DNA of 55,968 nt, taken from Echinococcus granulosus. Lineage: Eukaryota; Platyhelminthes; Cestoda; Cyclophyllidea; Taeniidae. This document shows, piece by piece, positions 1 through 12,268 of this stretch. Numbering within the stretch: position 1 is the stretch's first letter; every line of letters begins with the position of its first letter. The notes beneath the pieces were generated by a model, which was given only the letters and a program-made list of their open reading frames with translations, was not told the DNA's origin and made no database searches. The stretch is from the NCBI RefSeq assembly GCF_000524195.1, contig NW_020170453.1, positions 343,504 to 399,471 of the forward strand. The letters run 5' to 3'. Made by a program: the position numbers and the translations under genes.

Positions 1-353
1 ACCTCGCTGAAGCTGAATTTTGGATCCATCTGCCTGTTTCCCAGCTCCGACTACTGCCTCTCTCCTCTTTTTTCATCTAACTTAATAACAGTTCTCACTA
101 GCCGTTACTGTTTGTCTACTTTTCTGTTAAAGTGCCTTCTTGAACGGCTACTTGCATTTTCTTTACCCAATTAAGCTTCTTGAGTAACCGGAGTGAAAGT
201 TTCCAGTAAAATATTGGCACTTTTCTTCAAACAATTCTGCATTTTTCCTTAATTGAGTGCGTCAATTTCGGTTGTCGGGTTTTAGTTTGGTCACTTTTCT
301 CCCTACACTCGCGTCAGTTATTTAACCCACCTTTTTTCTCTGTCTCACTCCAG
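1..353. other. Upstream/intronic sequence before the first recognisable WDR24 exon
   Basis: I see no exon that I can defend here. The stretch ends in a pyrimidine-rich tract and a CAG at 351-353, a good splice acceptor for the first WDR24 exon. Earlier propeller blades of WDR24 must lie in exons to the left of the window, so this is best read as intron sequence of that gene. Confidence 0.5.
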
Positions 354-3300
354 ACCACCCAACTCATCTCCAGCTGTTCACTGAGTCTGGATCTGAGCAT
401 CCATCTGTGGGAGTTGAATCGACCCTACATTCCCTACATTACCTTTGAGGGCCACTCCCACACCATATCATGTGTGTCTCAGTTTTATCTTGCCTTGAGA
501 ATGGATCTGTCCTTACGCCTACTAATAGCATTCACTCCCCTCTTTTTAGCCATCTCGTGGAGCACCGAACCAAATAGCTTCTACTCGGTGGGACGTGATG
601 GTCTGCTGGTGCGCCACTACGTGGGTGACGGGCTGCAGACGGTCCGCGAGGCAAACGCGGTGGCGTTGGCGCTCAACTGCTGCGGACCCCTTGCCCATGC
701 CCTAGGCGGGGAGCCTGGACAACGTGTTCTCGGTGGAAAAATAATGAACTGTACCTCCTCCGTCACCACTACTCGCGGCCAGCACGTTTCGTTAGCTCAG
801 CGAGTTGCCCCCTCCAATGTAGTGGAGACGGCAACAACGACAGCCACGAGGACGCCGCATCAACTGCTGGTTGCGAGGCGACATTGTGAGTTTTCTCGTT
901 TGCTGCTTGAACTATATTTTTGTAAGGTAGACATCAACAACAGGGTTGTATGTGCTTCTGAGAATAAATCTCGCATCGAACTTTTACGAAAGGGAAGGAG
1001 GACGTTTTATTTTTTCTGCTGCAGTATTGCCACCGAATTCTGTGCTACTACTGGACGATCGGGAGGGGACTGTCTCTCTAGCTGGTAGCGAGACGCCGGA
1101 AAGCATCATCCCCGCGGATGTCTTTATCGCTCAAGGTCAGAGCGAACTGTTCGTGGCGGACTTCCTTCTGGAGGTAAGACTACCTCTCATTGCTCTCATT
1201 TTTTTTTTACTGAAATAAGATTTAGTAGGTTGAGTGAGTCTCATAAAACCCAGAGGCTTAAATAGTGTGCTTGATTAGAAATTTGCTGTTGTGGATTTAT
1301 CGTGTTCCACAGCTTGTTAAGAATTAACATTCAAAGCCAAGTCTACCAAAACTTGCCACCAGTGAACTGCTGGCTTTTCTTTTTTTGCTATTTTGCAGCC
1401 GCCTCAACAGGCATGTGCTGAGGATCATCTGGGTTTTGGTTAACCAAAGGCAGTAAATGGGGCAGCAACATGATCATCTCAAACCAATTTGTGCTGCAAG
1501 GGGAAATTTGCTCCACTGAAGTCCCTTAAAATGCGTTGCTAAATATGTAGTTAATGAGTGAATATGCCTCTTGTCGAGTCTCCCAAAGTGACCATCTCTC
1601 CCTCCCTTGTGTGTACAGAAACCTACAGAGCAGGACGCTCCTCTGTCCTCCCTCCTCCTACCCGATACGTTTATCTATCTGGCAAAGAACTACCGTATCT
1701 CTGGTAGCAACATTGAGGAGGTCTGTAACCACAATGCTGCTGTGGCTCGTCATATGAACCAGGATTTCGTGAGTCGACATTTTGTCTTGATGTGTTTTTA
1801 AGTTAGGCTGGTTTTACTATGTGTTGCGCTTGGTTGAAATTTCATTACTTAGTGGTAGGAATAAATGAGTCGCCATTATCGATACGTTGGCCACCTATCA
1901 CAACCAGTTTTGGCGCTAGACAAAGGCTCCTCCTCCACCTTTTAGCTCTCCCAGTTCTGGCTTACCCTGAAGTTGTTCCTTGGTCACAGTTGGCAGTCAT
2001 CACCACCTCCAACGACCACCAAAGTCTCTGTCAGAACTGGCACCAAGCTGCAAAGAGGTGACTGCAAACGAGATGTGTGTCCGTGCACTGCCGTCCCTCG
2101 GACGCAGCAGTCCTCAGGTCTTTCTGCCCAAGCTGAGGGCGCCACTAACCACTCCAATGGCGTCTGTGTGCGCGATTTTATTTCTCGGGTCAATACGCCA
2201 GAGGAGAATGTGGAGAGAGGTAGGGTTACTTTCAGCCACGTGAGGTGCCTCTATCTACTGCCTTTCGAAGCTGAAAAGTCATTCTTGACAGGGGTTTAAA
2301 GTCTAGAAATCTCATATTTAACTTTTGAAGGTGACTTGGCGTATCATCTCAATTTCTAGCCATAAGCTTCGGCTACAGAATTCTTCCTCTTACTGCTTCC
2401 TTCAGAAGCGTTCACCGTTACCACCGTGCTGGAATCGGGGACTCCGAAGGACTCCTCCATTATTGGTGTCGCTGCCTCGTCCTCCACCATTTCGGGGTCG
2501 GCAGCTCCGCCGCCTCCGTCAGGACTGCCACATCACCATCACCAGCCACAGCAGCAGCCGCCATCTTCGGTGCCTGACACGGGTAGTTTGGGTCGCTCGG
2601 TGAATTTCCTCTTCACAGGTGATAATGGTGTGGATCGCGACGGAATTGGTGGTGGCGGTGGCGTTGAACTGCGTCACTCCGATGGTGTTTTATCGTGCAC
2701 CACACCATTCTTCAGCTTTAGCTCTCTCCCCGCGGAGGCCGATGCCTTCTTTGAAGAGACGGTTTCGGCCTCCTCGGTGATAATGGCGACGTCAGAGGCG
2801 GAACAGCAACAGCAGCAAGCGGCTGATGTTAGGAAGTGAGTGTTGTTTCCTTATCCTCGGCCTCTGTTGAAGCCTTCCATGCGAACTTAAAGCGCCTCCG
2901 TGTTTCCATTGTTTAGAATCTCACTACCCGAGTCCAACCGCAGTACGTTCGTGTTTCTTTTCTTTCGCCCTTTTCGATCACTTATCAAGTTTCCATTAGT
3001 TTAAAAACCTCCCAGGGTGATTGGGCTTATATTTAATCGAGGGGAAGACTTGTTGACGTGACAGTTCCACAGGTGCTTATACTTCACGTCTGGTTGCGCT
3101 TAGATTATGCCAGAATGAGAGGGGTTTACTGGATGAACCGCCGTCTTTCTACTCCTTTCACAGAACCCGAAGTGAAGAACGCCACAGAAGAGTCTGCCAC
3201 GTGGCACAGTCACAGGTCGCACGAGTTTCGGTAACATTTCTGACTGCTTTGATGAGGTCTAATACATCCATGCTTTTTATTGTTCAAGGTTCCAAAGTTA

Positions 3301-5127
3301 TGCTTTTTCGACCTTCTGGCGTTTAAAACTCATCTGATTATCACCTTCTCTTTTAGCCCTTTTATGCATCCCGAAACTACCACAGAGCATTCTTTCGAGA
3401 TGTGTCTATACTTGTTTTTTTTCTCAGAGACGCTTCCGCCCTAGACAAGCGTCACCCCTCCGCCCGTCTCGATCTCACCTCGGCTACGGATTGCGTGGAG
3501 GCCGTGGACCCAACTGTCGTGGCAAATCTCACTTGCCCTCTGGATTTCACCCACCTTGTCGGCGCCTGGCTCCTTGAACTGGTAGCTAGCTCATTTACTA
3601 CTTAAATAACTAATAAGTGGCGTGGTAGGATTGTCCGCCCTAGAACCCACCCCGACACTTAATTGTTGTCCTGCTTAGATCGTCACAGACCTCTCCTGTG
3701 GCTATTCCTCATTCCTATTCTCCAATGTTTAATGTTTAAAGACATTGACATCTCAAGTCATGAATGTTCTTTGCATACTTTCAAATCGTTTCTAACGATG
3801 ATTCGAATCAGTTCAAATCTGGTCGTGCTCGATTGCTGTTTAGGATGCAGAACCTCATAGTTGCGCAGTTGTCCGTTGGAAGTCTAGTGATTGACCAGTC
3901 CGCTGCGGTTGCCTCCCCTCCATGACATCTCAGCACGGTAGTTGGAGTTACATCTTACCGCGTCTGTTCCCTTGTCAGATTGAGGCGGGTCACGTGCAGT
4001 CGGTGTGTACCGCATTGCTCATCTTCGGCACCGAGCGCACACGTATCAACGAGTGGGCGAGTGAAAAGCAAATTGAGATGTGGTTCTCCGCCTACCTTGG
4101 TCAGTCCACCATCAGGCACTTCTTGCCCTTCCCTCTTTCCCCCCTCCCCATTTTAGTGACGGCTCTAATCGCTACTTTGACAGGTGATGTATATTTCCTG
4201 GGTGTTTAATGCAGCTGTAGCAATGCTTCCCGCTTTGTAGACGTGTTAGTTCGCTTCCGTCTGTGGACTGTAGCAACACGCATCATTAAGCATTGTGGCG
4301 GCAGTCAGGGCGTGGTGCCGGTGTCTCCGACGACGCTGAATGGTGCACCTGCTACTGCCGCTACCACAGTCCCAACACCGCGCGCTGCGGAGTCAATACA
4401 ACAGCACCTCGTGCTGAAGAAACGCTCCAGTAGTGGTGAGTTTCTGTGGTTCCTAGATAGCGGGAGTCCAAAGAATGTTCTTTCAAGAAAAGGAGGGGTG
4501 GGTGGTCTACCGTCACAGTGTAATTATTCTACCAACACCTACTTATAAGTGTCAGTAGCATTTCTCCCTTTCCATCTACCTGGCAGTAAAGCCGGCGTTC
4601 ATCGCCCTGCCTCTGGCCCGTCACATCGCCATCCTCAATCAGACTGGTACAAGTGTCTTAGTGCGTTGCGGCAAATGCTCGAAACCTCTGCAACGCTCCG
4701 CTGCCTCCGTCACCGCCTCCACCTCAGCCGGTGGCTCCGCGCCATCTGCGACACCACATACTGCATGGGCGTGTGGTCGTCATCGGAGCGCCGAGACAGT
4801 GCTCTCTACCTGCGCCGTATGCCACATGACGGTGAGGGGCATCTACCTCTGGTGCATTGGCTGCAGTCATGGCGGCCATCTGGATCACATTAGGGCAAGT
4901 GGATGCCACTCTTAAATGGTGATTTAGGTGATTCGTCTTTGCGCTAGCAATCGTCCCAGATGACAAAAGCAGCAGATATCGTCCCACACCCTGCCAGCAC
5001 TAGATGTTTCCCATTTTTTTTCACACAGGAGTGGATCACTCGCCGTGCCGAGTGCCCGGCTGGCTGCGGTCACTATTGCGAGTACGGCAAATTGGACAAG
5101 AACCTCTACCTTCAGATCTCTGCATAG
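354..5127 (+). CDS. WDR24: GATOR2 complex subunit WDR24 (5' part outside window)
   Basis: WDR24 is a scaffold subunit of GATOR2, which relieves GATOR1 inhibition of TORC1 at the lysosome when amino acids are present. I read 13 exons: 354-471, 550-885, 1025-1173, 1619-1768, 1946-2219, 2406-2835, 2917-2942, 3164-3215, 3428-3581, 3979-4099, 4241-4435, 4587-4894, 5029-5127. They sum to 2412 bases, 803 residues plus a TAG stop, with all phases consistent. Residues 1-200 are the last propeller blades (SIHLWELNRPYIPY). About 202-251 and 564-668 are helical, including the family motif RFRLW. A low-complexity linker rich in Ser, Pro, Gly, His and Gln lies between. From about residue 697 a zinc-binding domain follows: CGKC, CAVC, WCIGCSHGGH, CPAGCGHYCEY, typical of the WDR24 C-terminus. 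Intron 12 has a GC donor. The start and earlier blades lie left of the window. Family assignment is firm; the exact ends of exons 5 and 7 are less sure. Confidence 0.93.
4895..5028 (+). other. GC-AG intron (WDR24 intron 12)
   Basis: The exon ends ATTAGG and the intron begins GCAAGT, the usual context of the rare GC donor. It ends in a T-rich tract and CACACAG. Only this junction joins the histidine-rich zinc motif to the following GAG TGG codons in frame, giving the family's H-I-x-x-W spacing. No GT donor nearby keeps the frame. Confidence 0.8.
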
Positions 5128-5486
5128 TGCTCTCCTCTTCACCATGCACTCTGCTTTGGCATGTTCCGTTTCCTTCCCCTTCCCACCCCATATCTTGAGC
5201 TTTTTTCTACTTTTCTTTAATGCATCCTGTGCTTGGATAGATGCTCCGGACATTTTTGGAGGAACATAGCGCCTAGACCCTGATTCTCTGATTCCTACCG
5301 TAATTGGGTGGTGTTGTAATGCAACAAAGTGAAGTATATTCCGCTCTCTATCATAGATTCCGAAATTTACTACCCTCTCTTGGGTACGCCACTCTAAGTG
5401 AACTACAGAAAATCCGAACATTAATACTATTCCCTACAGACTGATCAATGAACATCTCGAGAAACTATATAGAATAAATGGGGGGG
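5128..5486 (+). other. WDR24 3' UTR and convergent intergenic segment
   Basis: This is the noncoding space between the WDR24 stop and the stop codon of the membrane-protein gene on the other strand. A canonical AATAAA at 5473-5478 could serve as the WDR24 polyadenylation signal, about 350 bases past its stop. The two transcripts would then overlap at their 3' ends. Confidence 0.45.
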
Positions 5487-6541
5487 CTAGGAGGCTCTCC
5501 TTTGCGTTGTGTTGGCTCGAAAAATGGAAGAACGGAGAACCTTCCTCTTGCGGCCTAGGGCGTAGAAACTCGCGATGATAAAGGAGATGATAGCAGAAAT
5601 AGCGAGCGCAATCGCAACAATACCGATTTCGTGGATGATCTGATCCTTCGCCTGGGTATCCTTGTCGGTGAGCAAAAAATTCAGGGAGGCTACACTCATT
5701 CTGCGGCAGATGGTGTGTTCGGGTCCGCCTCCCTTTGGAAGAATTATGGCTGTACAGATGCGTGGATCACCTCTGCATATCTTACCAGCCCTTGGAACCA
5801 AGGAACCCTCTTCCTACAAATTATGAAACATTAAAACTTCGACGTTAGTAAGTGAGTAATCCAATGCAAGTTCCACTTTGTTCATTAAATCTGACTTTTC
5901 ATGGAACTGATAAGTGACTAAGAAAGATTCCGTTTAATATCTTTATTCACCTGAGTTTTTAAAAGCAATGTTGGGCTCCTCCGAATTGCATCGCCGTTGG
6001 CATTGATTAGGGAAAAACTATGTTCACCAAGTGATTCGACAGTGACTGGCGTAGAAAAAGAAAAGTGGGCCATCCAATAGTTTGACACTGATATAATATA
6101 ACCCCTAAATATGGTTGTTCCAAGGATTCTATGATCAAAAGTTGGTACGAATCCTCTTCCATTCCATTTAATCGGTAGGGACAATTCGTGGTGTTTGCCA
6201 CATTTGTGACTCCATCTAAGTACCATGGTAGATGATAGATCGTTGATGTGTCCATCCTGGAGTGTCAAGTAGATGACTATATTCAAAGATCGTAGATGTT
6301 GGGATACTTGGTAAGTCTTAAGGGTTGTGTTAAATCCTTTACCAAATGGTGAAATAAGCGGTAAATATAGTGTTGTCTTGGAGGTTTTTAGATTGTCTCT
6401 ATAATCCCCATCCAGATAGCCAATATCTTCTGGTCCAAAAAGGAGCATTGCGATCCATAACTTTAGCCCATTTATCAAATTTGGTGAAGGAAACATAATG
6501 CACGTTAACACATGAGGGCCTTCGATAAATGTGATTTTTGG
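5487..6541 (-). CDS. Unrecognised single-pass membrane protein, 5' end unresolved
   Basis: Two exons on the minus strand, 6541-5951 and 5813-5487, join in phase 0 across a 137-base GT-AG intron (donor CAG|gtgaat, acceptor tttgtag). They give 305 visible residues. Residues 1-197 look like a beta-rich extracellular or lumenal domain with an N-glycosylation sequon (NTT). Four cysteines follow at about 210-233. One strongly hydrophobic helix spans about residues 260-283 and is followed by GRKRK and a short basic tail. This fits a type I protein with a C-terminal anchor. An acceptor at 6542-6546 with an in-frame TAG before it shows that exon(s) are missing upstream; I could not find them in the 400 bases before DAW1. 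I do not recognise the family. A loose likeness to the ciliary protein TMEM231 (GPE-D-G-x-L, PL-x-S) is too weak to name it. Confidence 0.6.
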
Positions 6542-6951
6542 CTAACTTAAACAAGAGCAAGGATATTAATGTTGTTCAAGTTCCGCATGCTCGCAACTAA
6601 TATGCCAATTTTATCAATTGCATGTATTGCATTCACTAAGTGTCGTCATCCAAACGTGTCTGGTTATTTACTTGCCTCCTTTACATAACAGAGGAGAGAA
6701 CTAGGGACTTGTAGTGGGGTGTTTACTTTCTCCCAACTTTTTGCACAAAATAGACATTCTTCTCTTGCATACTAAGATGTTAGCAACTCAATACCCCAGA
6801 GTCTGGGGCTAATGGGGGACTAGCCACACCCCAAAGGGGTCGACACTACCCGTCTCCCCCCCCCCCCCATTCCTGAGAGCATCAAGGCAGTACGGCCAAT
6901 AATATGTATTTAAAACATGCCAAATAAGCTCTCCAAACCTCGTACGCCTAG
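6542..6951. other. Intergenic segment with a C13 run
   Basis: This segment lies between the membrane-protein exon and the DAW1 stop, both on the minus strand. It contains a run of 13 C (6856-6868), a site prone to length error. I see no convincing exon, although the 5' end of the membrane-protein gene may lie here. Confidence 0.4.
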
Positions 6952-9100
6952 CTATTGCCAAATTCGACAGGTGTTGTCCTTTGATCCCGTAATGATCGTA
7001 TCCCCATCGTAGTTGAACGCGCAGCTGAAAACCTCATCGCTGTGACCCACCAACACATCTCGCAGCTCGCCCGTCAGTGTATCCCACAGACGCACAGACT
7101 TGTCCGCACTCGCAGTCATCAGCGTGTGGCCACGCGGGCTAAAGCAAACCTACAAAGCGCCATGTTAGATCCCTTTGCTCCTGTCAACCACGGCCGATCC
7201 TACCTTGCTCACTTCACCCTCATGACCTTTGAGCTTCTTGGATTTGTGAATATCGTCAGCCTGGTCGGTGCTCCAGAGGATGGCAGTGGCGTCGGCACTA
7301 GCACTGGCTAGTTGACGGCCCGAGAGGTCAAAGGAGACGTCCAGGACTTCATCTACGTGACCACGGAGTATGGCTAGTTCGGCTCCTTTGCGTGTATCCC
7401 AGACCTAAAAAGGCTGAAAAGTAAGTATACGATCACAAAGCCTCTAGAACGTTACAGTTAAGTGTATTCAATAAAATCCGTCTACGTTTTCTTAGTGATG
7501 TTTAATCTCAAGAGGCCAATTTTGCATCCTTGTGTCTACCACGTGTCTGCAAAGGGTGAGTGCCCAATCAAAATTTAAAGGGTACACGGGCTTAGAATGT
7601 ACCAAATGTAAATAGGGAGTGCGTTGCTTATTAATGATAGTGATGAGTCTAAATTTTACGTGGTAAGTAAATTGATCCCATCACCTTTTCAACTGTCTCT
7701 GACAACGTCACCTCCGCGATCACAAATCACTCACTCGGAGAGTTTTGTCCATCGACGCGGTTGCGACAAAACGTCCATCAAAGGAGCAGGCAGCTGCGGC
7801 CACTTCTGCCGAATGTCCGCTAAGATGGCGGACGCGACGACCGGTGCGATGATCCCACAACGCTGCAGTATGATCAAAACTGCCAGTCAGGAGGAGGCGG
7901 TTGTCTCGACCGACAAAGTGTAACGCAATCACTTCTGCCGTGTGACCACACAGACTGGCCATCTCGACGCCCGTCTCAAGGTCCCACACCTTGGCCGTGG
8001 TATCCATGCTGCCTGTGGGATGACGTCACTACTCAGTACGACCGTGATGGCAACCATACATCTAATAAGACATACCTGTAGCTAGAAGCCTACTGTCGCT
8101 GGCGAATTGGAGGCAAACAACTTCAGCGGAATGTCCTTCAAAAGCACGCAGACATTCGCCTGACTCGGAGTCCCATAATTTCACGGTTTTGTCAAAGGAC
8201 CCTGTCGCTACTCGATCTAGAACAAGAGTGCGCTGACCCTGGACAAAATCCCCCAAAATGGCGTCAAAAAATTGACAGTTTGTATTCAAACTTGTGGTCG
8301 TTACTTTGGCTTTAAGGCAATTGGGAACAAGGCACGAAATATAGTAGGGTTAAGTAAATATGGAAACCGAAATTGACTATACTGAGAAAGTTTACCTGAA
8401 ACAGGCAAATTGAAAGCCACAGTGTAAACGACATTTGTGTGCCCGTCTAGTGTTCGAACCTCCTCACCAGTGGCTGCGTCCCAAATTTTACAGGTTCTGT
8501 CATACGAGCCTGTTATGAAGCTGAATTAAACAAACAGGGGAAGAATAAAACCTTAACCCGGACTATTTTAGGCTTATAAAAACCTAAAATAAAGGATATG
8601 GACAGAAACGAGGTGCAACTGGAACCTAGGTGCCACCGGGAGCATTATATTTGATGGTATTAATTGGTATGTAAACTTACTGACTGCCAGTTTTATTAAA
8701 TGACAGATTCGTTAATGGAAGATCATGCGCCTTAATCATCTAAATATCTTAGCAATTAGAAGTATACATGATACACAATTACTTTAACCTCCGTAAATTG
8801 CTTTTTGTCCGGGACAGACGCCTTGTACTTTAACTTTTCTATTAGCTCCTCAATCTGGGCCGTGCGCTTTTTCCTAACAAGCGGCTCATTTTTCACAACC
8901 TTCTTTGCTAGACACCCCGAATCAGTTCTAAAACACTTGGATTATATCTATGAATACTGGTAATCTAAATACGGAAGTTCAATGGGTCTCGTTCTAACGT
9001 TATCCCCTTGTTTATATTCTAGGATAATGCCTAATTTAATCAGAAATAATTGCTATTTACCAGGCGGATAGTACCGCAAGAGAAAGCGCTTTATACGCAT
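6952..9100 (-). CDS. DAW1: Dynein assembly factor with WD repeats 1 (DAW1/WDR69/ODA16)
   Basis: DAW1 is the cargo adaptor that carries preassembled outer-arm dynein into cilia with the intraflagellar transport machinery; in a tapeworm it should serve flame cells, sensory cilia and sperm. I read nine exons on the minus strand: 9100-9061, 9030-8958, 8927-8783, 8739-8681, 8520-8396, 8216-8076, 8012-7735, 7404-7204, 7149-6952. Total 1260 bases, 419 residues plus TAG; the family is about 415. It starts [14 protein letters not shown], like the vertebrate start, which fixes the ATG at 9100. Residues 1-105 form a helical N-terminal region. Eight WD40 repeats follow, with GHxxEV starts and WD/IW ends, closing with [10 protein letters not shown]. 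All phases agree. It is apparently intact. The recurring GSxDxT motif between blades is typical of this family. Confidence 0.96.
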
Positions 9101-12100
9101 GACTGCTGCGTAGTCGTCAACCTGCCGTCACGGGAGCAACGGAATTTCATAAGTTGAGCGCGAAGACAAGGTCACCACTTCACTATCCTTTTCTATAAAT
9201 TGACGTCCAGACGTTTGAATCATTTCTCAAATACTCGCACTTTAAAATAAATTTGATTAGTTTCAATGAGTGGGCTAGACTACTATTCCTAAGATTAGGC
9301 CCGTGATAATGTGTGAGCACCTGCCTACCTCGAAGAAGGTATATGGTCCATGTCATTTTGTTTAATGCGCCCAAAAGTACCGCACCTACCAAGAGTTTTT
9401 TAGTTCTTTTTTAGTTTAGTTGGGTTTTGTACAAATGGTCCACTTAGTGTTGCCGACTTTTTACAAGTATTTAATGGGTTTTCATCTACGATTAAATCTG
9501 TCATCACGCATAGAACAAGTTTTCACCATATGCTTTAATTAAGGATTGATAATGATGCAGCTAGATAAGTTTGATTCCAGAGTTTTTTGGAATTTGGGCA
9601 GAGAAGTTATGTATCAAGCCGCTAGTTTTCTAGGAATCAGTTCCCATAAGTGTGAATTAAATTTAACAATATATACCACTAATACCGATGCAAAACTCGT
9701 TTCCCTAAAATCACGACTCAATTTTCTGACAGACTTCAAAAAATAAAAGAAATATGACTAACCTTCTAATCAATTTAATATGGATATTTATTTATATTAT
9801 GGGTGAATTGCTAAATTCCTCCCATTTTCTTCTGATAATTTTAAGTTTGCCAAAGGTTGTCGCCTCATTTTATCTTTTTGCACTATTGATAATGGGCAAG
9901 TCGCATATACTGGTGGATATTTCACTTTCAAATTGACGAGGAAGAGACAAAACTTGCCCCAATGGCCTTTTCCACTCACCGACGGGGAGGCAAGTGTTCT
10001 GGTCATTTCCTACCTAGTAAAAAGTTAAGCGTGAAGGTAAATAGAGATGCCTAAGCGTTTAGTAATGAAAGTGTGAATTACGGCTTTGACCTCGTGCTCT
10101 TTCACGGGTAAGTTCAACTTCAATGCCTTTTTTAAGGCAGGCGATTCCTTAGCAGTCTCAAATTGGACGATGTCGTTAGCAAATCTTTTTTCTTAGCTTA
10201 GAACCGGAAAGCCGTGAGGTTTTGCTTCAACTTATGTCACCTTTGATCGTCAAATGCTTGATCACTGCGTAACGGCATAGAAAACTTTTGGGACTCTAAA
10301 TCTAAAGGTGGTGTGTGAAACCCTCAAAAACACCGAAACTTGAATCTTGATGTTGGTCCTCTTTAGTGAAAATTGGAGTTGGAAACATGGGCTCGAAAAA
10401 GGTCTTTTTTTAGGATTGATTTGGTTCAGACTGAATGAGGACGAATCGGTTCTGGGCGATACAAGCCTTATTCATTGCCAAGATTCCACGCTTCGTTGGT
10501 CAATTCACAAGTCCCGTAGATACTGCTGTAAAGCAGGAACCAGCCTTTAACACAATAAATACCTCTCAGATAGAGTTCTCAATATAAAACGTAGCTCCTT
10601 GAGTTTTTTTAAAGTCGAAAGAAGGCATTATGATAGGGTGGACCATGTACTGCCGACGTAGAGAAGGTCTGGGGGCTACTGGCACCGCCTAGATGCTATA
10701 CCATCTAGGGGAAATACAAGGACGGAAGTTCAAGTGTCCGTAAAACCAAAACGGAGGTTTTAACAAATCACTAAGGTATTACATAGCCCCCCACCCCCTT
10801 TTAGTCGCAGTCCACGTCGCCCCCTTGGGTCAACCACTGCATCGATCATCACAGCGTAGTCAGTGCTGTGAGAAAGGCATCCACAAACCAACCGCATCAG
10901 TCACCAAATTAGTGTGCAACTGAGAAAAAACTGACTGCAACATCACCTTTGCACTTCCACTAGATCTGGGTAAAGAAGAGAGGTGCTAATCATCCCAAAA
11001 GTCCATTGCTAATAGTAGGAACATTGACCCGAAAGAAGAGTTTTTCAATAAACGGTGATATTTCGAAGTGGTTTCGAGGCCTCTCCAGTCGAGTAGGCGG
11101 ATCCTTTGCACTGCCTCATTTTCTGACTCAAAGTTTATTACACTCATCACCGCAGTTAGTGACGATCCAGTGAGGACAGGAGGGTGAGCATAGAAAATAG
11201 GGGACTCCTTGTTTTAATGACGCATTTAGTCACCCAGACTTCTCAGTTTTGCCAGTTTTGGTCACTATTTGGGGGCTATGGCATTGCGTCTAGGCTCACA
11301 GTACTGCAGCCTCTCCATATTGATCTGGTCCAGTGCCTTGCGGAGTGGCAAGTAGGAGGAAGAACGTTTTATCTAATAAGGCCACCCAAGCGTAATTGTA
11401 CTTTTAAAACGAGTTAGTGGATAGAAAACACCGAGTCGGTTAGATTCAAGTTTAGTGGGGATAGTTGACTCTGTAATTGCAGTGGGCGCTAGTTGAATCT
11501 CCCTACCAACATCCCGCGCGCACATCGTGGATACATCCCGTAACCTGACTATTCAAGGTACCAGACAGTAGCTGCAGTGAGTCCACCCTTGGATCGGTTT
11601 GCTGGAAATGAATGCAGACGTCGACCGCGAATCCAGGGAAATCTACTCCTCTTGGTAAGCTCAAGCATGTCCAGGACCTTGGAAACAAGGCATTTGATTC
11701 GGTAAATGTGTCAAAGATGGACGTACGCCTATCAGTGGTGATGTCGGCCGTCCTAGCGCTTTTTACCATTCCACAGACATAAAAGTAGCAGTGGAGACTG
11801 TAACGGAATAAAGTGCATTTTCTACTCCTTGACAACGTCATTTTCTTTTGTAAACTCAGAATAATCCGCTGAAAGATGCCTCGGTCCCTGCATTTTCTGA
11901 TTAGAAGGGCCTGCTAAGTTTCTCCTACGATAGACGACAGCACTTCTTAAGTCCTAAATACATCGGTTAAAACGCCTCCAGCAAGCTGCCATTTTATCTA
12001 ACCTAAACCTGAGACAAAAGTTGCATATTTGAGGGAAAAAGAAGTAGTAGTTAAATTCAAGCAATTAGGTGATAAAAGCTATGTTTGCGAAGTCTGCATA

Positions 12101-12190
12101 ATTAACAACTAACCAATGGGAGGCGAGTTTGCGTCCTTCTCCCTCCCCTTAACCCTCCTCACCCCTCACCTCGCCTAATAGTGGAAAATT
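9101..12190. other. Gene-poor stretch upstream of DAW1
   Basis: The first few hundred bases should hold the DAW1 promoter, but I see no clear TATA box. The rest has only short unsupported open frames on both strands and no recognisable domain, RNA gene or long repeat. Confidence 0.4.
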
Positions 12191-12191
12191 G

Positions 12192-12217
12192 ATTGGTCAC
12201 TTTAGGAGGCATAAATT
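12192..12217 (+). promoter_or_regulatory. Core promoter: inverted CCAAT box and TATA-like element
   Basis: ATTGG at 12192-12196 is an inverted CCAAT box. CATAAATT at 12210-12217 is TATA-like. The ATG of the small secreted gene lies 51 bases after the TATA-like element, so a 5' UTR of about 20-30 bases is expected. Spacing and order fit a real RNA polymerase II promoter. Confidence 0.5.
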
Positions 12218-12268
12218 TAAGCCTCTTCTTTGTTGAAAAACAAATCTTGTTTCCTCTTTACTACCACC

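Noticed and set aside
414..1088. 224-codon open frame read straight through
   Set aside because: It crosses the 78-base WDR24 intron 472-549, which happens to be open, and runs past the exon end at 885. The spliced model fits the family.
5951..6541. Naming the membrane-protein exon TMEM231
   Set aside because: Only a few short matches, and the C-terminal helix and tail do not correspond; left unnamed.
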